Positions 33,134 through 44,200 are shown, counted from the stretch's first letter. The stretch is 64,000 nucleotides of DNA from Puia sp. (GCA_031292515.1 JARLGZ010000247.1:104193-168192); one strand, 5' to 3'. Made by a program: numbers and translations. The notes: generated by a model not told the origin, from the sequence alone.

Positions 33134-35857
33134 TCATTTTGAGCGCCGGGGAAACTGGTAGGACAGTGAAAACAACCAATGTCGACCCAGCGCATTGGTT
33201 GTCGTTTCAGTGATTTGGCTTCCCAAAATAGACCGGCTGAGCCCAATGTTCTGGTTGAATAAATCATCTATTTGCCAGCTAATGATCAGTAGATTGTGGA
33301 CAGCGTACCTTCTGAGGCCGAACCCATAAATGAATGTGGAATTGATGCCGTCAAAGGGGGTTAACTTTTGGCGCCATGTATAAGCTACCGTATTTAAGAA
33401 CTCAAATTTGGGGAACAAAAATACGCTTCCTCGCAACAGGTGATCTTGCTGCCAGAAGTGGGTATTTCCCAGGATGTTGATGGAACTGGACGTCGTACTA
33501 TAGGAAAGATTGAATCTGGCCTCAAAAGCATATTTGTCGGCGACCGATTTGATGACGAATAGTCCGGCACGGGCGGTTGCATTGCGATTATTACTCAGAT
33601 CTTGGTTTACAAACGAATAGTTGGCAGCCAGGGAGATTGCCGAAGTAACGCCGAACTCGATCCCGGATGACATTAGGGTCCGGGAGGCAAAAGTGCTTGC
33701 CGTAAAATTTCGGCTACCGGGCACATTTACGGGCTGACTAATCTGACGACCCAATGAGTCTATTTCGGTTTTTACACTAATATCCGATGTTGTATAGTTG
33801 TACTGTAAACCCACGCTGACAAAAAACGGCCTTGTTTTGAAAAAACTCATGTTTAATGCACGGCCGACTCCTGTTTTCAGGGTAGGATTTCCTTCGTTAA
33901 TGTGCAGCGGGTCGGTATTGTTTTGGACCTGCTGCAGTTGTGTGGGATTGGGAGCTTGAAAGCTGGTTCCGTAGTAAAGGGAAAGACGGTCATAAGGGTC
34001 AAAATTGTAAAGGAGCGTCGCCCTGGGCGCAAAAAAAAGAAAATAATAATCTATTGAATTGTGTTGGGCTTGATCGTTTTGAGTGATTGTGTAGGATTGA
34101 ACATCAGCCATTATACTGTAAGAAAAGGATCTGTTTTGACCTTGAACACCTACAGACATGTGTTGATCCAATGTGACATCCTTATACTCGCTGCTTAGAC
34201 TGTCAATAATATTGTTGTATTTCTGGCCTGACCGACTAAAGGTACCGATTGTTGCATTGTTTGTTGAGGAAGAAAAATTATAAGAGAGTGCCACATTTAA
34301 CAATTTGGTGACCGGTTCCACGTAATCCATCGACCCTGAAATCGCAATCGTCCTATTGGACAGATCTTTTCGTTGGTCGATCGTATCGGACGCCATCGGG
34401 GGGACGCCGGTGAAGGTGGCGATGGAATACAGGAGCCCATTTCCTTTGTCCGAGGAACTTGCCAAGCCAAGACTCAACGAGAGATTTCTGCCTGATTTGT
34501 TGAAAAACTGTCTCCAGGTTCCGTATAAACTGACGTAATAGTTGCTGGTTTTGTCGTCTATTGTACGTAGACTCTTATTAATCAGGCTGTCATTGAACCA
34601 ACTGGATCCGGAGCTGACAAGCCGATTTCCGCCAATGGAAGTCTGGCCTTGGGCGTAGATTTGCAAGGCTGACAAGGAATCTAGTTTGTCTTCGATCAAT
34701 ACAGCGGATTGCTGCTTGGATTGGTAATTCGAAGAGCGATTGGTCTGCTCCTGGAGGTAGATTGAGTCTGGCAAAAGTTGGCGATTCAATAAGACGCTAG
34801 TTGGATTAGTAGTAGTATAGCCATACTGACCGTTTGCGTTTATATGAACACCCACACCCCAATCGTTTGCATAGTGAAGACCCGCGCCAGCAACAAGGGG
34901 AATGCCGATACCTGCCGATCCGCCCAACGGGTCGTTATTGTCTCGCTGCAAATTTAAGCCCGCGCTATGGTCAGCTACAGTTGTATTTACTTGACTGCTT
35001 CCCACATTATCCATCATTCCGATTACAACGAACTGCCGTTTTTTTTTGAATCCTGCCTCTACCGCCGAAGCATCATAATAACCGGATGGGTTACCACCCG
35101 CCTGTATTTTTTTTAGGGTAACCTGTTTACTGTTGTCTTTTAGCACCAGGTTAACGGTAGTACTTCTTTTTCCATCATCGACACCGGTAAAGTCAGCCTG
35201 GAGCGATTTTTTTTCCAAGACCTGCACCTTTGCGATCATATCGGCGGTGAGATTTTTTGTTACCGCTCCCGGCGACCCCCCGAAAATCTCTTCTCCATCC
35301 ACCAGCAATTTATCGACTTTTTTGCCGCCGATTAACAGAGAGCCGTCGTCGTTTACCTGGATTCCAGGCAGTTTGGCCAAAAGCGCCGAAACCGCAGCAT
35401 TTTCCGCAACGCGAAAATGCGCTGTATTATAGTCCATCGTGTCACCATGCATGACCGCGGCGGGTACTTTTGCACTGACAACTGCCGGCGTTAAGGTGTC
35501 TTCGAGATTGTGTAGGATGAATAATCCCAAATCTGGTCTTTCCGGCGTCAAATCGATAATACTGTCCAAGGTTTTATGTCCTACGGCGGTGATCGTCAGT
35601 TTAAATCGACCTTTCGTAAGGATAGTAAGATGAAAACTGCCGTTTATTTCGGATACAGTGGACATGGCGGTTTCGGAACCACGAGGCCATATCGATACGG
35701 ATGCCGAAGAAATGCCTTTGAACGTCGCCCCATCGATCACACGACCAGAAACGAATTGGGCCGTTGCATAATTGAATCCCAGAAAGGATCCCGCCAAAAG
35801 CAACAAGCGTCTCAAAAATGATATTTCGGGTGAGATATAATTGCATATGATTCTCAA
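33134..35857 (-). CDS. Outer-membrane beta-barrel protein with carboxypeptidase-like and plug domains
   Basis: A 907-residue protein. After a signal region (LLLLAGSFLGFNYATAQF) comes a carboxypeptidase-like regulatory domain (VSGRVIDGATFKGISSASVS, then GSFHLTILTKGRFKLTITAVG). A plug-like domain follows with LLAKLPGIQVNDDGSLLIGG and KVDKLLVDGEEIFGG. The remaining 650 residues are beta-barrel strands with alternating aromatic residues, ending YQFPRRSK. This is the pattern of Bacteroidota outer_membrane beta-barrel family proteins related to TonB-dependent receptors. The substrate is unknown. It may be regulated by the ECF sigma factor downstream. Confidence 0.85.
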   Translation of the reverse strand: MRIICNYISPEISFLRRLLLLAGSFLGFNYATAQFVSGRVIDGATFKGISSASVSIWPRGSETAMSTVSEINGSFHLTILTKGRFKLTITAVGHKTLDSIIDLTPERPDLGLFILHNLEDTLTPAVVSAKVPAAVMHGDTMDYNTAHFRVAENAAVSALLAKLPGIQVNDDGSLLIGGKKVDKLLVDGEEIFGGSPGAVTKNLTADMIAKVQVLEKKSLQADFTGVDDGKRSTTVNLVLKDNSKQVTLKKIQAGGNPSGYYDASAVEAGFKKKRQFVVIGMMDNVGSSQVNTTVADHSAGLNLQRDNNDPLGGSAGIGIPLVAGAGLHYANDWGVGVHINANGQYGYTTTNPTSVLLNRQLLPDSIYLQEQTNRSSNYQSKQQSAVLIEDKLDSLSALQIYAQGQTSIGGNRLVSSGSSWFNDSLINKSLRTIDDKTSNYYVSLYGTWRQFFNKSGRNLSLSLGLASSSDKGNGLLYSIATFTGVPPMASDTIDQRKDLSNRTIAISGSMDYVEPVTKLLNVALSYNFSSSTNNATIGTFSRSGQKYNNIIDSLSSEYKDVTLDQHMSVGVQGQNRSFSYSIMADVQSYTITQNDQAQHNSIDYYFLFFAPRATLLYNFDPYDRLSLYYGTSFQAPNPTQLQQVQNNTDPLHINEGNPTLKTGVGRALNMSFFKTRPFFVSVGLQYNYTTSDISVKTEIDSLGRQISQPVNVPGSRNFTASTFASRTLMSSGIEFGVTSAISLAANYSFVNQDLSNNRNATARAGLFVIKSVADKYAFEARFNLSYSTTSSSINILGNTHFWQQDHLLRGSVFLFPKFEFLNTVAYTWRQKLTPFDGINSTFIYGFGLRRYAVHNLLIISWQIDDLFNQNIGLSRSILGSQITETTTNALGRHWLFSLSYQFPRRSK

Positions 35858-36186
35858 AACTGGAACTTATGTCCTGTAATTTATTTATTCGAGGTGCAGC
35901 CTCAATGCAGGACTGTGGTCAACTTTGCCTACGGCTTCCAACTTCTGGTTGTAAACAAGTTACGGGACCATTATGCGCAATTTTTAAGGGAGAGTGAGAT
36001 AGTAATGTATTGATAATTAAAATATTACATGCTTATATTTCTTTTCCAGGAAAAAGGGTGTGGAAGACCAGAGGTTTCGCCGATTTCAATTTGTATGGGC
36101 TCAGTGCGTGTATTTCTTCTTTTCCCAGGGTGATTTCACCCTATCCTATTTTCGGTGGTTCTGTACCTTCAATAAAACTGTCTTAC
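35858..36186. other. Divergent intergenic region
   Basis: It separates the minus-strand outer-membrane gene from the plus-strand sensory module. It is AT-rich near 36000-36050. No exact TAnnTTTG box was found; TATATTTC at 36035-36042 is the nearest plus-strand match. Confidence 0.35.
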
Positions 36187-36885
36187 ATGGCTTTGCCCCC
36201 CTTTCACGTACCAATGCTTGATGCGAATTTTATTTTGCGACGAACTTACGAGCTATCAAAATTATTACTCGACGCAATGACGGTAGTTGTTTTTATCGCC
36301 TCTGTGAAGTTGTGCCGACGTTCCTATCAACCACTCTATATGAAATCTCTACCAATCTATTTTTTGGTGGATGTAATCACAGAAGTAATAGCACAGTCAT
36401 TCCCTCATATTATGAATTTGACCTATTTTATTTTTATGTTTTTTGAACAGGCCTATTTTTCCTATTTTCTTTCACAAATAATTGCGACTCCTGGTGTCCG
36501 AAAACTTATCCTGGCATTGTTCCTTTCTTTTTTGATCCTGGTGTTACTGTCTGATATATTTATTGGCCATATTGTAACATTCGGTATCGGGGCCATATTA
36601 GAGGGTTTGTCAATCATTGTTCCTTGCTTTCTGTATTTTAAAAGATTGTTCTTACAGACTAGCACCATTGAACTTAAACGGGAGCCTTCCTTTTGGATGG
36701 TGACGGGCATTTTGTTTTACTTTCTGGTGCTAATCCCGGTAATTTGGTTTTCTGGCTCCTATTTTTATTTGGGAAATTACGACCTCTCACAGGTTTTATT
36801 TGGTTTCAACAATTTCTCTCAAATCATATCCTATACATTATTTATAAAAGCTATGACATGTCGTCAGAAAAAATTTTACTCGTAA
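36187..36885 (+). CDS. Polytopic membrane protein of sensory module 1
   Basis: A roughly 232-residue protein with about seven hydrophobic segments, for example MTVVVFIASVKLC, LPIYFLVDVITEVIAQSF, LILALFLSFLILVLLSDIFI and FWMVTGILFYFLVLIPVIWF. The start at 36187 (MALPPFHV) is chosen over an upstream frame from 36010. Its 3' end overlaps the histidine kinase start by 28 bp. The gene at 38670 is a paralogue (shared FWLVTGCLLYFMFLIP-type segment). I infer a signal input or membrane partner for the kinase. Confidence 0.65.
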   Translation: MALPPFHVPMLDANFILRRTYELSKLLLDAMTVVVFIASVKLCRRSYQPLYMKSLPIYFLVDVITEVIAQSFPHIMNLTYFIFMFFEQAYFSYFLSQIIATPGVRKLILALFLSFLILVLLSDIFIGHIVTFGIGAILEGLSIIVPCFLYFKRLFLQTSTIELKREPSFWMVTGILFYFLVLIPVIWFSGSYFYLGNYDLSQVLFGFNNFSQIISYTLFIKAMTCRQKKFYS

Positions 36886-37679
36886 CTTTTTTGGGCGTAA
36901 TCATTTTCATATGTGTTCTGGTTGGGTTTATTTATCTTATATTATTGCTCCATCAACGAAAAAAGCAGACGTATCAGCGAGGATTGGAACTTCTCAAAAC
37001 CCAATATGAACGAGAGGCATTGAGAAGCCAAGTGGAAGTGCATGAACAGACACTGGAACAGATATCCAGAGATCTTCACGATAATATTGGTCACTACGTG
37101 ACGTTGGCGAAATTATACTTAAATACAATAGGGGATGAATTGGGTGAGATTGGTGCAAGAAAAGTAGAACATGCGGTAGATCTGCTAACAAAGTCCCTGG
37201 AAGATATGCGCGATTTGTCGAGAAGCCTCAGCCTGGATTTAATTCATACGGCGGGTTTACCGGAAGCGATTGCAAAACAAGTTGAAAAATTGGAGAATGC
37301 ATCGCACTTCAGGATTAGCTTCCGTATATTCGGCAACTATCAGTATTTAGACGAACAGAAGGAGATCATTTTGTTTCGTATTTTACAGGAGGCCATAAGC
37401 AATGTCGTTCGTCACGCAAAAGCTAACTCGATAGCGATTACCTTGGAATGCACAACGATTTCAGTTGTTCTTATTATACAAGATGATGGTTTGGGTTTTG
37501 TAGTAGAAGATCTTTTTGAAAAGGATAAACCGAGCAAGCATATCGGCGGCCTGAGCAATATGAGAGCTCGCGCCCAGTTGATTAATGCAATTTTTGTCAT
37601 TGAAAGTGAACTGGGACACGGCACAAGAGTAAGAATTTCAATTCCATACAATAATACTTATTCTAAGATTGATGGATAA
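36858..37679 (+). CDS. Histidine kinase of the NarX/DesK type, module 1
   Basis: A 273-residue kinase. One N-terminal membrane helix (LLVTFLGVIIFICVLVGFIY) and a coiled-coil lead to the HisKA_3 box SRDLHDNIGHYVTLAK with H74 as phosphoacceptor. The ATPase domain has EAISNVVRHAKANS (N box), IQDDGLGF and IGGLSNMRARA. It has no periplasmic sensor domain of its own, consistent with the preceding membrane protein being the sensor. It overlaps the regulator gene by 8 bp. Confidence 0.85.
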   Translation: MSSEKILLVTFLGVIIFICVLVGFIYLILLLHQRKKQTYQRGLELLKTQYEREALRSQVEVHEQTLEQISRDLHDNIGHYVTLAKLYLNTIGDELGEIGARKVEHAVDLLTKSLEDMRDLSRSLSLDLIHTAGLPEAIAKQVEKLENASHFRISFRIFGNYQYLDEQKEIILFRILQEAISNVVRHAKANSIAITLECTTISVVLIIQDDGLGFVVEDLFEKDKPSKHIGGLSNMRARAQLINAIFVIESELGHGTRVRISIPYNNTYSKIDG

Positions 37680-38337
37680 TACGATAAAAATAGCATTGAT
37701 CGACGACCACGTACTCCTGCGCGATGCGTTGGCAACAATCATCAATCAATTTGAGCGATGCCAAGTAATGCTGGTGGCCCGAACCGGGAAAGAGCTGATT
37801 GACAGCATTCGCAGTGAAAATCTTCCGGATCTTGTTTTGCTGGATATCAATATGCCTGAAATTGACGGCTACGAAACAGCAGAATGGTTGCGAAAGCGAT
37901 ATCCGAATGTTTATATCCTAATTTTAACGATGTATGACTCGGAGTTGGCCCTGATTCGGTTGTTGCAGTTGGGGGTAAGAGGTTTTCTAAAAAAAGATAT
38001 TCATCCCAGTGAGTTAAAAAATGCAATTCTGACAACGATGGCTTCCGGGTATTACTATTCGGGACAAACATCTAGTAAGTTGGCTGCTTTATTAAAAACC
38101 GGTGATACAAAAGCGTCATTGGTTAATAAGGTCACCCTTCCTGCCAATGAACTTCGGTTTCTTGAGCTTGCCAGCACAGAAATGACCTATAAGGAAATTG
38201 CACAAGCAATGGAAATCAGTCCTCGGACAATTGATAACTACCGGGATTCACTTTTTGAAAAGTTGGATGTTAAGAGTAGGGTAGGGCTTGTTTTATACGC
38301 AATAAGAAGTGGCGTTGTCCGATTGGACATCGATTAG
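37672..38337 (+). CDS. NarL/FixJ-family response regulator, module 1
   Basis: A 221-residue regulator. The receiver domain has IALIDDH, phosphoacceptor D58 in VLLDINMPEIDGYE and the switch LTMYD. The C-terminal LuxR-type HTH is LASTEMTYKEIAQAMEISPR with TIDNYRDSLFEKL. The start at 37672 is used rather than the TTG just before it. It is translationally coupled to its kinase. Confidence 0.88.
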   Translation: MDNTIKIALIDDHVLLRDALATIINQFERCQVMLVARTGKELIDSIRSENLPDLVLLDINMPEIDGYETAEWLRKRYPNVYILILTMYDSELALIRLLQLGVRGFLKKDIHPSELKNAILTTMASGYYYSGQTSSKLAALLKTGDTKASLVNKVTLPANELRFLELASTEMTYKEIAQAMEISPRTIDNYRDSLFEKLDVKSRVGLVLYAIRSGVVRLDID

Positions 38338-38572
38338 GAACCTCAAAAAACTGAGACGTCTGTCTTAAATTGGCGGCGGCGAGATACCACTAATTTGAAC
38401 TATTCTCAAAACTTTAAGGTAAGCTACCAGGTGGGGATTGAAGATACTGAGGCAACAACACAAGCTCGCCACTCGATAAGTATGGTCTTGGTCGGTAGTA
38501 CTGGCATCGGACCTGAATTTTGAAGAACAGCCTCCCCGCAGTCTGCATGCGGTAAAGCCGCCTACATTTGAT

Positions 38573-38580
38573 TCATTACA
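38573..38580 (+). promoter_or_regulatory. Bacteroidota -7 promoter box TACATTTG
   Basis: TACATTTG lies 90 bp before the second sensory module; a clear -33 is not seen. The remainder of the 38338-38669 intergenic stretch shows nothing else recognisable. Confidence 0.45.
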
Positions 38581-38669
38581 TTGGCGCCGAATCCCCGGGT
38601 TTCTTTTTTTTGAGCAAAGGGTGTTTTAACCTTTTTGTTTGCGCGTTGGCCCTGTAATTTCAACAACAT

Positions 38670-39308
38670 ATGGGCAACGAATTTAATATATCAGATTGGC
38701 TGTCATGGATTTGCGGTGTTGCGTTACTTATAATTTCTACCATCTATTGTTTTCGAAGGGATGCCCCGCGGTTTTTGCGGGCATTTCCATTTTACTGCCT
38801 TGCAAATGTCCTAAGTGAAGGGATTGTATTTGTATACCCCAAAGCTCAAGCGATAGGCTATTTTATTTTTACCATTATCGAGCTCCTTTATTTTACGTTT
38901 CTCCTTTCCACGATAGTCAAGAGTCGAAAAATAGCGTTTATGGCTTGGACCCTGGATATCTTTTTTTTAATCTATCTCCTTTTCTTTGTATGGCGTCACC
39001 GAATAATTCCTTTTGGAATGCCTGAGATCGTGGAAGCGGCGATTTTGCTGCCGTTTTCAGCAATGTGTTATGTTGGCATTTTGACCGATGCAGAAGCGCC
39101 AGAGATTCGACATCTGCCAACGTTTTGGCTGGTTACCGGATGTCTCTTGTATTTTATGTTTCTGATTCCCTTCGTACTGATTTCGGAATATTACAGTCGA
39201 ATTGGAAAGTCGGAACTTTCAAGAGCCATTTTCTCCATGAATGGCATCGTTCTTATTGCTTGTTATTTCTTTTATTTTAAATCAATAACATGTTGGAGAA
39301 CGACGTAG
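38670..39308 (+). CDS. Polytopic membrane protein of sensory module 2
   Basis: A 212-residue protein with about seven hydrophobic segments, paralogous to the protein at 36187: FPFYCLANVLSEGIVFVYP, IGYFIFTIIELLYFTFLLS and HLPTFWLVTGCLLYFMFLIP. It overlaps the following kinase by 19 bp, the same arrangement as in module 1. No family name is known to me. Confidence 0.65.
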   Translation: MGNEFNISDWLSWICGVALLIISTIYCFRRDAPRFLRAFPFYCLANVLSEGIVFVYPKAQAIGYFIFTIIELLYFTFLLSTIVKSRKIAFMAWTLDIFFLIYLLFFVWRHRIIPFGMPEIVEAAILLPFSAMCYVGILTDAEAPEIRHLPTFWLVTGCLLYFMFLIPFVLISEYYSRIGKSELSRAIFSMNGIVLIACYFFYFKSITCWRTT

Positions 39309-40105
39309 TATTTGCGCTCTTTATTGTGGTCGTGTTTTATGCATTGGTGCTTTTTGGATTTATTTCCTTGCTTGTCCCCCATGTCAATCGCGTTAAATAT
39401 ATTTCTTTTCAAGCAAAACTTCATGAAATGCAGGCCAGGTACGACAGGGAATTGTTGAGGAGCCAACTTGAAATTCAGGAAGAAACATTAACTATATTAG
39501 GAAGAGAGCTTCATGACAATATTGGTCAAAAAATCTACCTCTCTCGCCTTTATCTCAGTAGCTTAGACCCGCAAGTGCGAAATAATTCTGAAGCTTTGAA
39601 AGCCATAGATTCTTCACTAACAGAGGCGGCAGAAGATTTGCACGGCCTTTTGCGAAATTTTAGCATGGATTTAATTAAGAAAGGAGATTTGAGAAAGGCG
39701 ATAGAGGGCTTGGTTTTTCAGCTGCGAAGAGTCGCTATTTTCAAAATTGTTTTTCTTGAAACGGGGTTCTATGAAAGTCTTCCTGAACAGAAGGAAATAT
39801 TTGTATTTAGAATCCTCCAAGAAGCTATCAATAATATCATTCGACACGCGGCCGCCAAAAGTATTGAAATTCAACTTACCTGCTCGGCCGAAAGTGTTGT
39901 TTTATCGATTCGAGATGACGGACTTGGTTTCGATATGGCGTCTTATCCTGTAGCCTGGAGAAGTGTGGAGGGCAGGAATGGCATTGAAAATATGATCGAG
40001 AGAGCCAAATTAATCGATGCGAAACTTGCGATTGACAGCAAACCATACCAGGGCACCCTGGTGCGAATTGAAGTTTCTACAAAAAATAACCAAAATGAGA
40101 ATTGA
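39290..40105 (+). CDS. Histidine kinase of the NarX/DesK type, module 2
   Basis: A 271-residue kinase parallel to the one at 36858. The membrane helix is VFALFIVVVFYALVLFGFIS. The H box is GRELHDNIGQKIYLSRLYLS with H75. The ATPase domain has QEAINNIIRHAAAKS, IRDDGLGFDM and NGIENMIERAKLI. It overlaps the regulator gene by 11 bp. Confidence 0.85.
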   Translation: MLENDVVFALFIVVVFYALVLFGFISLLVPHVNRVKYISFQAKLHEMQARYDRELLRSQLEIQEETLTILGRELHDNIGQKIYLSRLYLSSLDPQVRNNSEALKAIDSSLTEAAEDLHGLLRNFSMDLIKKGDLRKAIEGLVFQLRRVAIFKIVFLETGFYESLPEQKEIFVFRILQEAINNIIRHAAAKSIEIQLTCSAESVVLSIRDDGLGFDMASYPVAWRSVEGRNGIENMIERAKLIDAKLAIDSKPYQGTLVRIEVSTKNNQNEN

Positions 40106-40760
40106 ATCCAGCGAGATAAAAGTTGCCCTGGCTGACGATCACGCAATGGTAAACGATGCCCTGGCGACGATTATTGGTTCGTTTGACGGATACAAGATAA
40201 TGCTGAAAGCCATAAATGGGAAAGAACTAATCGATCAACTTCAGGTGAACAATCTTCCCGATTTAATCATTTTAGACATCAATATGCCCGTAATGGACGG
40301 GTATGATACGGCGCGGTGGCTTAATGTTCGGTACCCGCATATAAAGGTGGTTGCTTTGACGATGTTCGATTCCGAATTTTCAACCGTCAGACTGATTCAG
40401 CTTGGTGTCAGAGGAGTCGTTAAAAAAAAGATGAACGTTCATGAGCTGAAAAGGGCGATCGACACGGTGGTCGAAAGCGGGTATTACTTTTCGAATAACC
40501 GTTTGGTAACCTTATTGAGCCCAATATCTTCAAAGATCTTGTTGGCCAACAATATTATGCTTGCAGAGAATGAATTGCTCTTTTTGAAGTTGACTTGTTG
40601 CGACCTAACCTATAAGGAGATAGCGAATGAAATGGGACTCAGTGTTCGAACCGTTGAAAATTATCGGGATGCACTTTTTACAAAATTAAATGTAAAAAGT
40701 CGAACTGGTCTGGTAACATATGCGATCAAAAACGGAGTGGTTAGTGCTGATAACTATTGA
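40095..40760 (+). CDS. NarL/FixJ-family response regulator, module 2
   Basis: A 221-residue regulator paralogous to 37672. The receiver has VALADDHAMVNDAL and LDINMPVMDGYDTA. The LuxR-type HTH is CDLTYKEIANEMGLSVRTVE with NYRDALFTKL. The start at 40095 is chosen by homology with module 1; a longer frame from 40017 runs through the kinase gene. Confidence 0.88.
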   Translation: MRIESSEIKVALADDHAMVNDALATIIGSFDGYKIMLKAINGKELIDQLQVNNLPDLIILDINMPVMDGYDTARWLNVRYPHIKVVALTMFDSEFSTVRLIQLGVRGVVKKKMNVHELKRAIDTVVESGYYFSNNRLVTLLSPISSKILLANNIMLAENELLFLKLTCCDLTYKEIANEMGLSVRTVENYRDALFTKLNVKSRTGLVTYAIKNGVVSADNY

Positions 40761-40966
40761 CGAGCCCGATTATAAGTCTTTCATCAATGTTTCACGGGAA
40801 TTAAGTATAGAATCGATAATTTACTTGTCCAATACCGAATTAGTATTCAGCACAGAGTTGTATAGCCACCGGTGTAATATGTAAAAGGCACTATTAGATC
40901 TGACAACTATAAAATAAAAGTTACATTTAGCCTTACATGTATTTAAATTGGTGTTCGTTGAATTTT

Positions 40967-40974
40967 TATCTTTG
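40967..40974 (+). promoter_or_regulatory. Bacteroidota -7 promoter box TATCTTTG
   Basis: TATCTTTG lies 12 bp before the ATG at 40987; the candidate TTG upstream is only 16 bp away, shorter than usual. The transcript would have almost no leader. Confidence 0.45.
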
Positions 40975-40986
40975 AAAAAAAGAAAT

Positions 40987-41151
40987 ATGGCAAAAACTAA
41001 TTTCTCGGCAGCACAATTGAAAATACTAAATGAGTTAGCCGAAATATTGAAGAAGTGTCAGAGCGCTGATATCCACATAACGGGAGTTACGGAATACGAA
41101 ATAAGTCAATTCAAAGATGCTAATGGAAAGCCATATGTGGGCATTTCCTGA
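40987..41151 (+). CDS. Small hypothetical protein
   Basis: A 54-residue protein: MAKTNFSAAQLKILNELAEI, then a helical stretch and ITGVTEYEISQFKDANGKPY. The start at 40987 follows a promoter box and an A-rich stretch. It is convergent with the Hachiman operon. No family is recognised. Confidence 0.5.
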   Translation: MAKTNFSAAQLKILNELAEILKKCQSADIHITGVTEYEISQFKDANGKPYVGIS

Positions 41152-41298
41152 AAGAGTGACCTAAAGAAATATAATCTACCCTTGTCAAAAATTCAAAAGC
41201 CTGGTTGTAAGACCAAGTACTCGTTTAGAAGGAAATATTGTCTGATTAAATTGTGTCGATTACATGTAATACAAACCTTTTAAATATGTAAGTAAAAT

Positions 41299-44200
41299 TT
41301 ATTGTTTAACCATATCTACTTCGATTATGGAATACGTTCCTTGGTTGGCCGTCTGGATAACAGAAATTCGGTACGAGGTGTTGTTTACGTCGATTTCAAC
41401 GGATATAAGGCGGGCGTATTCCCTGGGTACATACCCTACCTGTATTCCCCGGGCTAATATCTTTATGGCGTACGGATCAAATTCATTGGTCCGTTCTCGT
41501 TCGTAGTTCAATTCGTCATGGACGTTAATCGTTCGTGATACATCCATTCTCTCTTGCACAAAAGGTATTCCACGAATATTAAAATTGAAAGAAACCGGCA
41601 CCTCTTCAAATCTCCGGGAGGTGACCTTGTTCGCAATTGCAATGACGTTGGACTGTTCAAATCTGTTGAATCCATAGGGTAAAATATCTTCATTGGTTAG
41701 ATTTGCTAACCACCGGATAAAATCTCGCCCGGTCAAATTTCCCGAATTAGCTGCCAATGTAAATGCTGCTTCCCTGCTCTTAATCCCCATTGACATTGCT
41801 AAACAGGCTGTCTTATTGTTGGTTCCATATTTTAGAAAACTAGCAAGATTGCTAATATTCTCTTGTAAAGTTTCCCGGACTATCCCCAACTTATAGACCA
41901 AAATAGTCGTAAATGACGTTACGCCCCAAGCATATCTATAATAAAAACCGTCTGCTAGTAAAATATGGAGATGACTGACGTCATTTGATAGTGAGCGCCA
42001 TATTTCCTGAAGTTCCTCAATCTGTTGACGGCCAATCCAGGCATTGGCCGCCGGTAAAATCTCCGTGGCGCTTCGACCCAACTTACTTAGTTTCTCGGAT
42101 TTTATTTCATCGACAGTGCCTTCGCTGAATAACATAAATATTTGCTCCAAAAGGCTTAGGTAGTCATCGGTTTGAACGAGGTTCGTCATAGTTTCCAGGC
42201 GCTGGTCGATAAAAGTACTGATCGCTTGATTGCTTTTCAGGGTAAAACCTGTTTTTCCAAATACCGCCAGCAAATTTTCGTCAACAGTTAGACGGATTGT
42301 TGCTGCTATGGAAGTGAAAGAGCTTCTAACTGGCTGCAGGTCGTAGTTTCTCAAATCTGCTTGAACTTTAAATAAGCTATTACCGATAATCCGCTCTATG
42401 AGTACCTGATCATCGGTTCCAATAGTCTCTTCCGCCAGCAAATCCATCAGATACGATTCAACAATTAGTTCCATAAACCGTTGAAATTGATCTTGGCTTA
42501 TTCGCCGTCTCCTCAACCACTCCAATATTACCAGAAAAATACTATAGCCAGGTTCAATATTTGCTTTGTCAGTATATTTTGAATATTCTCTTTTATCGCG
42601 GGATGACTTGACGACAAAAATAACCTGGCCTTCGGTTTCCTTTCCTGCTCTGCCGGCCCGACCAACAATATTCCAAAAATCTCGGTAGGTAAGAGGAACT
42701 CCGACAGTGATAAGTGTTGAATGGACAATAAGATACTTGATAGGAAAGTTGATACCTTGCCCCACTGTATTGGTAGAAAGCAGCACACGTAGCTTGCCGG
42801 ACGAATAATCCAGCTCGACGGAACGGCGTACAGCCTCCGGCATATCTCCATAATGGATACCGATCCCTCGCTCTATACATCGGGTGACAGTAGAATCTGG
42901 CCCGAACCATTTCCGTGCATAGAACCAAGATTCTGATTCTTGGTCTACCGAAAACCATTCCGGAATACCATCGGCGACTTCAGACTGCGCGGACAAGATT
43001 GTCAACAAGGCTGCCCCTACACGAGTTGTATCCCTTACCTGAGCGCAAAAAACCAGGCAGTTTCCGGTAGCTGACAGTACAAATGCTAGACTGGCGGATG
43101 TTTGTGCTTTATTATCGCCATCGGGATAACGGCCTCCAAATTGGCGTTTTCGAATAATTCGTGGAACAAACGCTTCAGTGGGCCTTCGAGTTCCTTCCGG
43201 ATCCGTGGTCAAGTTTCTGTAGGTAATTCTTCCATTGTCTCCCGACCACGAGAAATTTCCGATCAATTTTCGGGTTGGCTCCCATTCTTCTGCCGGTGTT
43301 GAATCCGGGAAAAGCAAAGACCTGATCACCTTGTCGCTTTCCCCATTCAACCAGGTGGAATATTCGTTGGCATTGAGTGGTGGCATGACGGCTGAAATAA
43401 ATAAGATCCGAGCTGGTTCGGCAGCCATTTTAAATCGGACGACTAGAAACTCCGTCAGACTTGCTCTTGTCGTAACATCTCCGACAATATGGCCTTCGTC
43501 AACAACCACCAATGAGATTTGGTTAAAATAGTTGGGATTCTGCCGAAAAAGAAAATCCAGTTTTTCAGGCGTTGCGATGAGTACGTCGGTATCTTCCAAA
43601 ATGATTTCTTGAAATTCATCCATTTCGTAACTACCTGATAACGCCGAGACAGAGAACCCCAATTTATTAAGAATATTAGCCAACTCGTCCTCTTTTTCGT
43701 TTGTAAGCGCTCTAAAAGGGGCGACGTATATGCATTTTTTACCCGGATGTTTTATGAGGGCGTTCACGATGGCAAGTTCAGCGACGAATGTCTTGCCGGC
43801 GCTCGTTGGCATTTGAATAATGAAGTTGCTTTGCTCGCGCAGCAATCCCATTTCGATCGCGCGTAATTGAGAGGTCCACAGCTCAAATTTGGAGATACGG
43901 CGATCGATTTCTTTAACCACAGTCCGCTCGTACGGATCGTTGGTAAGAATTTTCAGGTATTTTATCCATATTGAGTTGTTGGCGAACTCGCCACCGTCGC
44001 CAGTGATTCTATTCCACACCGACCGCTCTTCATATAAAACTGCTCTAGCACACAATAAATGGAGTAACTGAGTGATATGTATCCGAAAATCACGAGTGTA
44101 GAAACCGAGGGCGTTCGAAAGATGAACATTGATGTCTAGTCTTGCCCCGTCCAAGATATTGGCGTACCAGATCGTCATGGCATTGTTAAATAATTCAATT

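Noticed and set aside
33049-33267. Minus-strand frame beside the outer-membrane protein end
   Set aside because: It overlaps the C-terminal coding part of the outer-membrane gene in another frame and has no recognisable product.
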